A stretch of DNA of 64,000 nt from NCBI RefSeq assembly GCF_003337315.1, contig NZ_QPJV01000010.1, positions 1 to 64,000 of the forward strand, in the 5' to 3' direction. Source of the DNA: Vagococcus fluvialis (GTDB taxonomy: Bacteria; Bacillota; Bacilli; Lactobacillales; Vagococcaceae). A program made the translations under genes and the position numbers. The notes under the pieces are model-generated. The model had not been told where the DNA came from and did no database searches. It was given only the letters and a program-made list of their open reading frames with translations. Below are positions 1 through 8,305 of this stretch, piece after piece; the stretch's first letter is position 1, and each line of letters starts with the position of its first letter.

Positions 1-318
1 CTTTAATTTTAACGGGAAAGTTCGTATGTTTCTATTATTTTGTAAAAAAATAGATGCGAATGAATTTCTTCATCCACATCAAAAATTATACAACCAATTA
101 ACTTATACCAATAGCTTAAAACATAACTATTAAACTGACAACATAAAAGCTTGTTTTTTTAATTAATGAGAAATTAATTAAAGTTAAAGCTTGTTAAATC
201 AACATTATTTCGAATTCATATTTTACTCATCTATAAGCAGAAAATGGCTTTTTTGACAAAAAAGAGACAAAGAAATAGGAGAAACAAAGGAAAGCTAGAG
301 CAGTATGTGATAAAATTT
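1..318. other. Region upstream of walR, no clear gene
   Basis: An open frame runs from the window edge (about base 3) to a TAA at 131-133 and could be the last 43 codons of a gene cut by the window, but I recognise no family in it. The rest is very AT-rich, with a direct repeat of AAAGCTTGTT near 147 and 187 and an AATTAAT/ATTAATT inverted repeat between them. I see no RNA gene here. Confidence 0.3.
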
Positions 319-345
319 TTGATAGATTGAAAAATGTTGTATAAT
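319..345 (+). promoter_or_regulatory. Candidate sigma-A promoter of walR operon
   Basis: A TTGATA box (319-324) lies 15 bp before a perfect TATAAT (340-345). The spacer is shorter than ideal. The -10 lies inside the longest open frame, which supports the downstream ATG at 391 as the true walR start. Confidence 0.5.
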
Positions 346-390
346 AATAATGAGTCAAAAGAGAATGTTAAATTCAAGGAGGTTTTTATA

Positions 391-1095
391 ATGAAGAAAA
401 TATTAGTAGTTGACGATGAAAAACCAATTTCAGATATTGTTAAATTTAATTTAAGTAAAGAAGGTTATGAAGTTTTTACAGCCTTTGACGGGGAAGAAGC
501 AGTTGAGATGGTAAGTGAGGTTGAACCTGATTTAATCTTATTAGACTTAATGTTACCTAAAATGGATGGTTTAGAAGTTTGTCGTGAAGTACGTAAAAAT
601 TACGACACACCAATTATTATGGTCACGGCAAAAGATTCAGAAATTGATAAAGTACTAGGTCTAGAATTAGGTGCTGATGACTATGTAACAAAACCTTTCT
701 CAAATCGTGAATTAGTAGCTCGTGTGAAAGCAAACTTAAGACGTCACGGAAACACATCAGCAAAGGTTGAAGAGGAAAATAACAATGAATTAAACATTGG
801 TGTTTTAACGATTCATCCTGATGCGTATGTGGTTTCTAAACGCGGTGAAACAATCGAATTAACCCACCGTGAATTTGAATTATTACATTATTTAGCGAAG
901 CATATTGGTCAAGTTATGACTCGTGAGCATTTACTACAGACAGTATGGGGTTATGATTATTTTGGTGATGTTCGTACAGTTGATGTTACAGTTAGACGCT
1001 TAAGAGAAAAAATCGAGGATAATCCAAGTCATCCAACTTGGTTAGTAACTCGTCGTGGTGTAGGGTATTACTTACGTAACCCTGAGCAAGATTAG
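391..1095 (+). CDS. walR: WalR, OmpR-family response regulator
   Basis: This is the 234-residue response regulator of the essential WalRK (VicRK/YycFG) system, which controls peptidoglycan remodelling genes. The receiver domain (about 1-120) shows the acidic pair D9-D10, phosphoacceptor D52 in LLDLMLP, and K101 in TKPF; the preceding Thr100 is the position phosphorylated by PASTA kinases in some relatives. A winged-helix DNA-binding domain fills about 135-232, with the typical [14 protein letters not shown] helix. I chose ATG 391 because AAGGAGG ends 8 bases upstream; the 19-codon extension to 334 has no ribosome site. It is the first gene of walRKHIJ. Confidence 0.98.
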   Translation: MKKILVVDDEKPISDIVKFNLSKEGYEVFTAFDGEEAVEMVSEVEPDLILLDLMLPKMDGLEVCREVRKNYDTPIIMVTAKDSEIDKVLGLELGADDYVTKPFSNRELVARVKANLRRHGNTSAKVEEENNNELNIGVLTIHPDAYVVSKRGETIELTHREFELLHYLAKHIGQVMTREHLLQTVWGYDYFGDVRTVDVTVRRLREKIEDNPSHPTWLVTRRGVGYYLRNPEQD

Positions 1096-1106
1096 AGAGT
1101 GGGATA

Positions 1107-2936
1107 ATGATGAAGCAGAAAAAATTACGCTTCTTTTCTTCAGTACACTTTAAAATTGCTTTAGTCTTTGTATTGTTATTGATGATTTCCATTGAAATTA
1201 TTGGTGCTATTTTTATTCGTGAGTTAGAGTCTTCAACGATTCAAACTTTTGAGGATAACATAACTTCTCAAGTTGATTCTCTAGCAACGAATTTAAGCAG
1301 TGAGTTAACCAAATACAAAGAAAACCCGAAAGATAATAACTTAAAACGTACATTGGTTGAGTTTTCTAAAAGTGATATTTTAGAAGCTCGTTTAGTTGAT
1401 GATAAGGGTATTGTCATTGGAACAAGTGATCCAAGTCTTCAAGGAGATGTTGGGAAAAAGAATGATTACGAATCTTTTAATGCTTACACTCAAAAAAGAG
1501 AAGAGCGAAGAGATCCGGTAACTGGGGACCGTGTGTATGTGAATATTCAACAAATCTATTCACCCACAGGAAACGCAGTAATCGGGTTTCTTTATGTTAA
1601 AAGTGATATCGAAAGTAAATATCGCCAAGTAAGTGATATTGCTTTAATCTTTTTCTATGCTTCAATGATTGCCCTTATTTTCTCATTGATTATTGCTCTT
1701 TTAGTGGCAAGAACAATCACTAAACCAATTGGAGAGATGAAGCAACAAGCAGTTCGGATTGCCAACGGTGATTATTCAAGACAAGTTGAAGTTTACGGAA
1801 AAGATGAGTTAGGTCAATTAGGGGAAACCTTTAACGAAGTATCTGCAAGAATTGAAGAAGCTCAAGAAACTATGGATGCTGAAAGACGTCGTTTAGATAG
1901 TGTTCTTTCTCATATGACAGATGGTGTTATTGGAACGGATCGTCGTGGAAATATTATTTTAATCAATGATACAGCTTTAAACTTGATGCAAATTAAAATG
2001 GAAGATGTTTTAGGAACGTCCATCTTAACTCTTTTAGATATTGAAGAAGATTATACTTTCAGAACTCTTTTAGAAGAACAAGAAGAAATCTTAATTGATT
2101 TTTCTGACAAAATCGATGAGGCAATGTTATTAAGAGCTGAATTTTCTATGATTAGGCGTGAGTCAGGTTTTATTAGCGGTTTGGTGTGTGTACTTCATGA
2201 TGTAACCAAAAAAGAAAAAGACGAAGAAGAACGCCGACAATTCGTATCGAATGTATCTCACGAATTAAGAACACCATTAACAAGTATGAGAAGTTATATC
2301 GAAGCTTTAGTGGATGGTGCTTGGCAAGATCCAGAAGTGGCGCCAGCCTTTTTAAAAGTTACTCAAGAAGAAACTAATCGAATGATTCGTATGATTAATG
2401 ACTTACTTCAATTATCACGAATGGATGCTAATAAAATTGAGCTAAAACGCGAATTAGTTAATTTAAATGAGTTGTTTAATTATGTATTAGACCGTTTTGA
2501 TATGGTGATAAAAGATAGTGATAAAAATTATGAAATCAAACGTGAATTTACGAAACGTTCTATTTGGGTAGATATTGACACCGACCGTATGATTCAAGTA
2601 TTTGATAATATTTTAAATAATGCTATGAAATATTCTCCAGCTGGTGGGACTATTACATGTCGCTTACTGGAAACCCATAAAAATGTCATTGTGAGTATAT
2701 CTGATGAAGGCTTAGGTATTCCAAAACAAAACCTAGGAAAAGTTTTTGACCGATTTTTCCGTGTGGATAAAGCTAGATCAAGAGCCATGGGTGGTTCTGG
2801 TTTAGGACTTGCGATTTCAAAAGAATCAGTAAAAGCTCATGGAGGAAATATTTGGGTAGAGAGTGAAGAAAATAGAGGATCAACTTTCTTTATATCACTA
2901 CCATATGAGCCATATGAGGAGGACTTGTGGGAATGA
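1107..2936 (+). CDS. walK: WalK, sensor histidine kinase
   Basis: A 609-residue membrane histidine kinase that phosphorylates WalR. In order it has TM helix 1 (about 15-37), an extracellular Cache/PAS-like domain (about 40-175), TM helix 2 (about 177-199), HAMP (about 200-252), cytoplasmic PAS (about 262-370), HisKA with H-box SNVSHELRTPLT (phosphorylated His385), and HATPase with N-box DNILNNAMKYSP and the G-box GGSGLGLAIS. This is the full WalK architecture at the usual length. It starts 11 bases after walR and overlaps walH, so the genes are co-transcribed. ATG 1110 is an equally possible start. Confidence 0.98.
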   Translation: MMKQKKLRFFSSVHFKIALVFVLLLMISIEIIGAIFIRELESSTIQTFEDNITSQVDSLATNLSSELTKYKENPKDNNLKRTLVEFSKSDILEARLVDDKGIVIGTSDPSLQGDVGKKNDYESFNAYTQKREERRDPVTGDRVYVNIQQIYSPTGNAVIGFLYVKSDIESKYRQVSDIALIFFYASMIALIFSLIIALLVARTITKPIGEMKQQAVRIANGDYSRQVEVYGKDELGQLGETFNEVSARIEEAQETMDAERRRLDSVLSHMTDGVIGTDRRGNIILINDTALNLMQIKMEDVLGTSILTLLDIEEDYTFRTLLEEQEEILIDFSDKIDEAMLLRAEFSMIRRESGFISGLVCVLHDVTKKEKDEEERRQFVSNVSHELRTPLTSMRSYIEALVDGAWQDPEVAPAFLKVTQEETNRMIRMINDLLQLSRMDANKIELKRELVNLNELFNYVLDRFDMVIKDSDKNYEIKREFTKRSIWVDIDTDRMIQVFDNILNNAMKYSPAGGTITCRLLETHKNVIVSISDEGLGIPKQNLGKVFDRFFRVDKARSRAMGGSGLGLAISKESVKAHGGNIWVESEENRGSTFFISLPYEPYEEDLWE

Positions 2937-4216
2937 ATCATGTCATAGATCGAATTGTAAAAATTAGCCTTATCTTGATGATCCTACTTAGTCTACTCCT
3001 GTCATATAAAATCTGGACCAAACCAGCTAATCGCTCTTTGACGGATAAAGCTAAAGACAATAGCGAAAAAGTCATTCATGCTAAAAAAATGACAGATGTA
3101 TATGTGCCAACTAAGTTATTTTATCATCAAACTAAAGATAAGTTTTTGTACTCTAATAAAGAGAGTGTGATTTTAGATATTAATGAAAAGATAACTGCTT
3201 TTGAGTTTAAAGATGGAAAAGAAATGGATAAAAAAATGGTTCAAGAGGCTCTTTACGCAGGAAACTCTTTTAACTTATTTTTCCCAGAGGCTTTTCCTTT
3301 GAAAGTCTATGAAGAAATGAGTCAATTAGATTTAGCTATTCCTAGTAAGATGACTGACTTTATGATGAATCGAATTATTTTTTCACTTGAAAATGATAAA
3401 GTTTACTTTGTTAATCATGAACTAACTCAAGGAGTAGAATATGATGTTTCAGGAGACAGTAATTCTATTAAAACATTACTGGAAGATGATAAGAAAAGTA
3501 GTTATTTACCAGTTAATTTAACACCAGAAAATGTAGCAGGAGTTTATTATTTACAGGAAGACGTCAAGCTTAAAACTTATAGTTATATTATAGCGACTCA
3601 GTCTTTCACTACCTTTTCAAGTGCTTTTTTCAATCAACCAAACGATTTGTACTCTAATGAAAGTGATAACCTAAATTTATTTAATGGTGAGGGAGAGTCT
3701 CTTAATATTCATTCCAATACAGGTGAAGTTGCTTATTTTGGTAAGTTAAAAGCAGGAAAAGATAGAGGGAAAAATAGTATCTATTACGATACATTCCAAT
3801 ATGTTGAAAACCTAGGAAACACTTTAGGGACATTGAGATACTTTGATGCTAAAGAGGGAGATATTATCTACCGAAATTACATCGAAGGATTCCCAGTTTT
3901 TGGTAAGGATATGAAAGGTCGTTTAGAAGTTGGTGTAAGTAATAAAACGGTTTTTGTTAGAACTAATCAAGAAACAATCCAAGTACCTATCCCGTCTGAG
4001 GAAACTGTTACGTTAATTCCAACTGAGCAATTAATTGAAAATCTAACTCTAGCAGGCATTGACTTGTCATTAATTGATGACATTCAAATTGCTTATGAGT
4101 GGCAAACTAATGCGGAAACAAAACAAGTGGTGGATTTAGTTCCAGCTTGGTATGTAAAATATGAAGATACATGGTATCCAGCAGCAACCTTAATTGAAAA
4201 AGGGGGTGCTGAGTAA
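2927..4216 (+). CDS. walH: WalH (YycH), WalK regulator
   Basis: A 429-residue single-pass membrane protein of the YycH family: one N-terminal TM helix (about 9-27) and a large extracellular part. In Bacillus and Staphylococcus, YycH and YycI contact the WalK transmembrane helices and tune its activity. It overlaps walK by 10 bases and walI by 1, indicating translational coupling. The start is either GTG 2927, only 4 bases from GAGGAGG, or ATG 2933, 10 bases from it; the latter has the more usual spacing. Identity rests on position and the TM plus extracellular pattern, including a C-terminal WYVKYEDTWYP motif typical of the family. Confidence 0.93.
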   Translation: MGMNHVIDRIVKISLILMILLSLLLSYKIWTKPANRSLTDKAKDNSEKVIHAKKMTDVYVPTKLFYHQTKDKFLYSNKESVILDINEKITAFEFKDGKEMDKKMVQEALYAGNSFNLFFPEAFPLKVYEEMSQLDLAIPSKMTDFMMNRIIFSLENDKVYFVNHELTQGVEYDVSGDSNSIKTLLEDDKKSSYLPVNLTPENVAGVYYLQEDVKLKTYSYIIATQSFTTFSSAFFNQPNDLYSNESDNLNLFNGEGESLNIHSNTGEVAYFGKLKAGKDRGKNSIYYDTFQYVENLGNTLGTLRYFDAKEGDIIYRNYIEGFPVFGKDMKGRLEVGVSNKTVFVRTNQETIQVPIPSEETVTLIPTEQLIENLTLAGIDLSLIDDIQIAYEWQTNAETKQVVDLVPAWYVKYEDTWYPAATLIEKGGAE

Positions 4217-5046
4217 TGGATTTTAAACGAGTAGAAGGAATTTTTCTTGTTGTTTTCTTGTTTTTAAATATGTTTTTATTTTATGTGTATCAAGAAGGTG
4301 AAAAGGATCAAAAGATTGTTTCAACTGGTACAATTTCAGAAAACATTGAAGAGAGATTAAGAGCTGATGATATTGAGGTTCCTCATTCTTTATCAGAAAA
4401 AATTGAGCAAGGTTACTATTTATCTGCTGAGGAAACAAATCTTTTCGCTGAGGCAAAAGAATCTTTAAAAAATCAAGAATGGCAAGTAAGTGATAATCAA
4501 TTAACAAGTAGTTTAGTGACAAAATTTGATAATAATATTTCTGATTCTGACGAGGAAAAAGAAGCGAAGAAATTTGTGTCTCAAAAAGGAAATGTTCTTA
4601 ATAATTCAGAGTATGTCTTAAGTGAATTTGAAAACCAAAAGGGAGAAAAATATGTATTCCATCAAGAATGGGAAGATATTCCCTTTTACGATGAGACCTC
4701 TCAGCTGACTTTAAGATTACAAAAAAATGATTTTGAGCATTTAGAAATTGATAACTATGAGCAAACGCATTTAAGTAATATTGAACCACTTAGAGATCCT
4801 CAAAATTTAATTTCTGAAAGAGAAGCTGTGATTAGTTTATATACTAATAATAGGCTACAATCAGGAAATAAAATTAAATCTATTAACTTAGGCTATACAA
4901 GGATTTTTACAGTTAGAGAAAAAAATGTGTATATTCCAGCTTGGTTTATTACAGTTGAGACAAATAAAAATAACGTTCAAGTAGAAAGAATTGATGCTTT
5001 TTCTAATGCGGTTCTATCAGGTAACGTGTCGGAAGTGAAAAATTAG
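4216..5046 (+). CDS. walI: WalI (YycI), WalK regulator
   Basis: A 276-residue YycI-family protein with one N-terminal TM helix (about 7-24, rich in F/L/V) and an extracellular domain ending in the YxxxRIDAFSNAVL region typical of the family. It is the partner of WalH in controlling WalK at the membrane. Its ATG overlaps the walH stop by one base (TAATG), a classic coupling arrangement. The N-terminal sequence DFKRVEGIFLVVFLFLN resembles other YycI proteins. Confidence 0.94.
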   Translation: MDFKRVEGIFLVVFLFLNMFLFYVYQEGEKDQKIVSTGTISENIEERLRADDIEVPHSLSEKIEQGYYLSAEETNLFAEAKESLKNQEWQVSDNQLTSSLVTKFDNNISDSDEEKEAKKFVSQKGNVLNNSEYVLSEFENQKGEKYVFHQEWEDIPFYDETSQLTLRLQKNDFEHLEIDNYEQTHLSNIEPLRDPQNLISEREAVISLYTNNRLQSGNKIKSINLGYTRIFTVREKNVYIPAWFITVETNKNNVQVERIDAFSNAVLSGNVSEVKN

Positions 5047-5093
5047 GAAAAGTATTATATACTAGGTGTCAGTTAAATTAGAAAGGAAGGCCC

Positions 5094-5900
5094 TTGAAAG
5101 CGATGAGTGATTTTAAAATAAGTGTCCTTGCAAGTGGTAGTTCTGGAAATTGCTTGTACGTTGAAACAGGTAAAAAGAAACTATTAGTAGATGCTGGTTT
5201 AAGTGGAAAAAAAATAACTACTTTATTAGGACAAATAGACCGAAAACCAGAAGATTTAGATGGAATTTTAGTAACTCACGAACACCGAGATCATATTCAC
5301 GGAGTTGGAGTACTTGCACGTAAATATAAATTAGATATTTTTGCTAATGAAAAAACATGGCAAGCAATGGAGCCCCTAATTGGAGATGTTCATTTCGAAC
5401 AAAAAAATATCTTTAATATGGGACAAGTCATGACATTAGGTGATTTAGATATTGAAAGTTTTGGGGTGTCTCATGATGCTGCTGAACCTCAATTTTATCA
5501 ATTCCATAAAGATAATAAGTCATTTGTTGTCTTAACTGATACTGGCTACTGTAGTGACAGAGTCCGTGGTATTATTAAAAATGCTGACGGTTATCTAATG
5601 GAGAGCAATCATGACTTAGGTATGCTTCGAATGGGAAGTTATCCTTGGAGCACTAAACAACGCATATTGAGTGATAAGGGACATTTGTCTAATGAAGACG
5701 GGGCTCTTGTAGCAACAGATGTCATTGGAGATAAAACCAAACGAATTTATTTAGGACATTTAAGTCGTGAAAACAACTTAAAAGAAATTGCTCATATGAC
5801 AATGACAGATGCTTTGATTAAGCATGATGTGGATGTTTATAAACAAGTTAAAGTTTTGGACACAGATCCAGATAAAGCTTGTGACTTATTTGCAATTTAA
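5094..5900 (+). CDS. walJ: WalJ (YycJ/VicX), metallo-beta-lactamase fold hydrolase
   Basis: A cytoplasmic MBL-fold protein of about 265 residues. Metal-binding motif THEHRDH is followed by downstream His/Asp ligands (SHDAAEP, LTDTGY, SNHD, GHLS). YycJ proteins are 5'-3' exonucleases linked to mismatch repair and cell-wall/division coordination in other Firmicutes. AAGGAAGG at 5083-5090 lies 3 bases from TTG 5094 and 12 from ATG 5103; ATG 5103 (SDFKISVLASGSSGN) fits family N-termini better. It is the last gene of the wal operon, before a strong terminator. Confidence 0.94.
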   Translation: MKAMSDFKISVLASGSSGNCLYVETGKKKLLVDAGLSGKKITTLLGQIDRKPEDLDGILVTHEHRDHIHGVGVLARKYKLDIFANEKTWQAMEPLIGDVHFEQKNIFNMGQVMTLGDLDIESFGVSHDAAEPQFYQFHKDNKSFVVLTDTGYCSDRVRGIIKNADGYLMESNHDLGMLRMGSYPWSTKQRILSDKGHLSNEDGALVATDVIGDKTKRIYLGHLSRENNLKEIAHMTMTDALIKHDVDVYKQVKVLDTDPDKACDLFAI

Positions 5901-5904
5901 ATAA

Positions 5905-5948
5905 AAAGAGAAGCTTAAGTAATCAAAATACTTAAGCTTCTCTTTTTT
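5905..5948. terminator. Bidirectional terminator between walJ and htrA
   Basis: A near-perfect inverted repeat, AGAGAAGCTTAAGTA and TACTTAAGCTTCTCT, has A-runs on the left and a T-run on the right. It can end transcription of walJ (+) and of htrA (-), which converge here. Confidence 0.92.
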
Positions 5949-5950
5949 TG

Positions 5951-7312
5951 TTATTGATTGAAGATACTTTTTTCGCTAGAAGCAGCTTCTTCTTTTTGTT
6001 TTTCTTGTTTTTCTAATAATTTACTTGAGTCTTGATCAAGAGTGACGTTAGCAGTTTTTTTAGAACCGTCTCGGTAATAAGTCACTTCTAATTTATCACC
6101 AATTTGTTTTTGGTATAAAACAGCTTGGAGTTCAGATCTTGAACTAATTGCTTGACCATCAAGTGCTGTAATGACATCGTATTTTTTGATACCAGCTTTT
6201 TCAGCAGGAGAATCTTTTTCCACAGAACCGACAATCACACCGTTTTCTACCTCATTACCTTTAAGGCCTAAAACACTTGCTCTTTCTTCAGAACTAATAG
6301 CAGTTAAATCAATCATTGAAACACCAAGCATAGGGCGAACAACAGCTTTACCTTGTTCTAGTTGGTTAATAATTTTAACCACATCGTTACTTGGAATCGC
6401 AAATCCCATTCCTTCTGCAGAAACACCAGAAGCAGCTTGAGCAATTTTACTTGAGTTGATACCAATTACTTGGCCGTTAATGTTAACCAAAGCACCACCA
6501 GAGTTACCAGGATTAATGGCAGCATCTGTTTGGATAGCATTACTATTAATTAATTGACCATCATCAGTTTGGTTACTAATCATTCTATCTTTTGCAGAAA
6601 CAATCCCTTGAGAAACTGAGTTAGAGAAACTTGAACCAAGTGGAGACCCCATAGCAAGAGCAGTTTGACCAACTTTCACTTCATCAGAATCAGCAAATTC
6701 AGCAACAGCAGTTACATATTCAGAAGGAATTTCAAGAACAGCCAAATCACTATAAACGTCAGTGCCAACAATTTTAGCATCTACTTTTTGTCCACTGTTT
6801 AAAAGAATACTTATAGCATCAGCACCAGCAACAACGTGATTATTAGTGACGATATAAGCTTTGTCACCATCTTTACGATAAATGACACCACTACCTTCAC
6901 TAGCTTCAGCAAGTTGTCCGTCATTTTCTTTACTATCTCCGGCAGGACCAAAAATTCTTTCTAAATCAGATAATTGAGATTGTTGTTTTTGAAGAGTTGT
7001 TACAGATACAACAGCGTCAGAAACTTTATTCACAGCTTCAGTTACATCAGTTTTTAAATCAACATTAGTACTTTGAACTTTTGTTTTACCAGTGTCTTTA
7101 ATTGTTTCAGAAGCTTGTTGTTTATTAGAGTTATTACTATTACTATCAATGACAGAATAACCACCTAATACAAGCATTCCGCCTAAAGCACCAGCAAGTA
7201 AAGAAACACCAAAGCGTTTCATGTAAGAATCATTACTACGTTTGTTACGCACAAATTGATTTTTGTCTTGTGCTTTTCTATTTTGTTTTTCAGGGGTAAC
7301 GTCTTTTCTCAT
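5951..7312 (-). CDS. htrA: HtrA/DegP-like surface serine protease
   Basis: A 453-residue membrane-anchored serine protease/chaperone for misfolded exported proteins. It has a basic cytoplasmic head, one TM helix (about 34-55), a Ser/Asn-rich linker, and a trypsin-like domain with catalytic His about 159 (NNHVVAG), Asp in YSDLAVL and Ser about 271 (GNSGGALV). One C-terminal PDZ domain spans about 330-430. Length and order match lactic acid bacterial HtrA. The only in-frame ATG is 7312, yet the strong GGAGG lies 23 bases upstream; see the leader hairpin entry. Convergent with walJ and divergent from rlmH. Confidence 0.96.
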   Translation of the reverse strand: MRKDVTPEKQNRKAQDKNQFVRNKRSNDSYMKRFGVSLLAGALGGMLVLGGYSVIDSNSNNSNKQQASETIKDTGKTKVQSTNVDLKTDVTEAVNKVSDAVVSVTTLQKQQSQLSDLERIFGPAGDSKENDGQLAEASEGSGVIYRKDGDKAYIVTNNHVVAGADAISILLNSGQKVDAKIVGTDVYSDLAVLEIPSEYVTAVAEFADSDEVKVGQTALAMGSPLGSSFSNSVSQGIVSAKDRMISNQTDDGQLINSNAIQTDAAINPGNSGGALVNINGQVIGINSSKIAQAASGVSAEGMGFAIPSNDVVKIINQLEQGKAVVRPMLGVSMIDLTAISSEERASVLGLKGNEVENGVIVGSVEKDSPAEKAGIKKYDVITALDGQAISSRSELQAVLYQKQIGDKLEVTYYRDGSKKTANVTLDQDSSKLLEKQEKQKEEAASSEKSIFNQ

Positions 7313-7391
7313 ATTTTTCGGTGATTAACACCTTTCCTCCTTTAATTACTTATCTATATTTATTATAATTTGTTTATTGACTATAGTCTAA
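7313..7391 (-). promoter_or_regulatory. htrA promoter and unusual 5' leader
   Basis: On the minus strand, TTAGAC (7386-7391), an 18-bp spacer and TATAAT (7362-7367) form a promoter. The leader has AAAGGAGG at 7343-7336, then a small hairpin GGTG-TTAAT-CACC (7332-7320), then ATG 7312. Folding the hairpin shortens the apparent 23-base gap to about 10. A GTG at 7331 also opens a 13-codon ORF ending at 7290 that overlaps the htrA start in another frame. Confidence 0.6.
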
Positions 7392-7502
7392 CTCTCAATT
7401 TTGAAAAAAAAGTGAAGAACTTTTGTTAAATTACACTTTTTTAACTTAAAAATAATGAATTAACCATGAAAAATGTAGAAATTGAGAAACACAAATTAAG
7501 AC

Positions 7503-7613
7503 TTATACACATGGTTTATCCACAAGTTAGTGGATAACTAGGATGAAGAGCCGTAAAAAAGTCATATTAGTGTGGATAAAACTGTGGATGAATGTGTATA
7601 ACTTTGTGCATAA
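7503..7613. promoter_or_regulatory. DnaA-box cluster in the htrA-rlmH gap
   Basis: Seven sites match or nearly match the DnaA box TTATNCACA within 111 bp. Perfect: 7503-7511 and 7516-7524 (forward), 7571-7579, 7593-7601 and 7605-7613 (reverse). One mismatch: 7529-7537 and 7583-7591 (reverse). No dnaA or dnaN lies in the window. Such density is typical of oriC or of DnaA-titrating/regulatory clusters. The surrounding bases are AT-rich. Confidence 0.85.
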
Positions 7614-7642
7614 GTAAAAATAAATGAGAAGGACGAACAATT

Positions 7643-8122
7643 ATGAAAATTAAGATTATTGCAGTAGGAAAATTAAAAGAAAAATATTTAAAACAAGGAA
7701 TAGCTGAATATGAAAAAAGATTAGGTAAGTACTGTAAGTTTGAAATTATTGAAGTACCTGATGAAAAAGCACCAGAAAACCTAAGCGATGCAGAGATGTT
7801 ACAAGTAAAAGAAAAAGAAGGGCAAAAAATCTTATCTAAAATCTCAGATGGTGATTATGTTTACGCTCTAGCTATTCAAGGAAAAGAAATCACATCAGAA
7901 GGATTTGCAGAACAATTAGATAGTTTGTCAACACGAGGAACAAGTTCATTTGCTTTTGTTATTGGTGGTTCACTAGGTTTATCAGATGAAGTTATGAAAC
8001 GTAGTAATGCTCAAATTTCATTTGGTAGACTAACTTATCCACACCAATTAATGCGACTTATCTTAACAGAACAAATTTATCGTTGTTTTAGGATAATTAA
8101 TGGACATGCATATCATAAATGA
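7643..8122 (+). CDS. rlmH: RlmH, 23S rRNA pseudouridine-1915 N3-methyltransferase
   Basis: The 159-residue SPOUT-class methyltransferase that modifies pseudouridine 1915 of 23S rRNA on the assembled ribosome. The C-terminal trefoil-knot motifs are clear: [35 protein letters not shown] and the terminal GHAYHK. AGAAGGA lies upstream of ATG 7643. In staphylococci this gene (orfX) carries the SCC attachment site at its 3' end; here bases 8108-8122 keep GCATATCATAAATGA, the same core. Confidence 0.98.
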   Translation: MKIKIIAVGKLKEKYLKQGIAEYEKRLGKYCKFEIIEVPDEKAPENLSDAEMLQVKEKEGQKILSKISDGDYVYALAIQGKEITSEGFAEQLDSLSTRGTSSFAFVIGGSLGLSDEVMKRSNAQISFGRLTYPHQLMRLILTEQIYRCFRIINGHAYHK

Positions 8123-8261
8123 TGAGGTTTTTATAAATCAATAATAAAGCTAGGTTACTAAATAATTATCGATATTATGCTCTATTAAAAGTAATGGAAA
8201 ATAAAATTATACAGCCTAAACTATAGACAAGATTATGAAAAGGAACAATTTTAATGTTTAT

Positions 8262-8298
8262 AAAAAGTGATTAATAGGTCATCGACTAATCACTTTTT
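8262..8298. terminator. Bidirectional terminator
   Basis: A perfect AAAAAGTGATTA / TAATCACTTTTT stem with a 13-base loop lies between the convergent rlmH and the fusion gene on the minus strand, with usable U-runs in both directions. Confidence 0.88.
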
Positions 8299-8305
8299 GT
8301 ATTTT

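Noticed and set aside
7412-7446. WalR-like half sites (TGTTAA, ATTACA, TTAACT) upstream of htrA
   Set aside because: The pair spaced by five bases has a mismatch in a conserved position and such AT-rich hexamers are common here.
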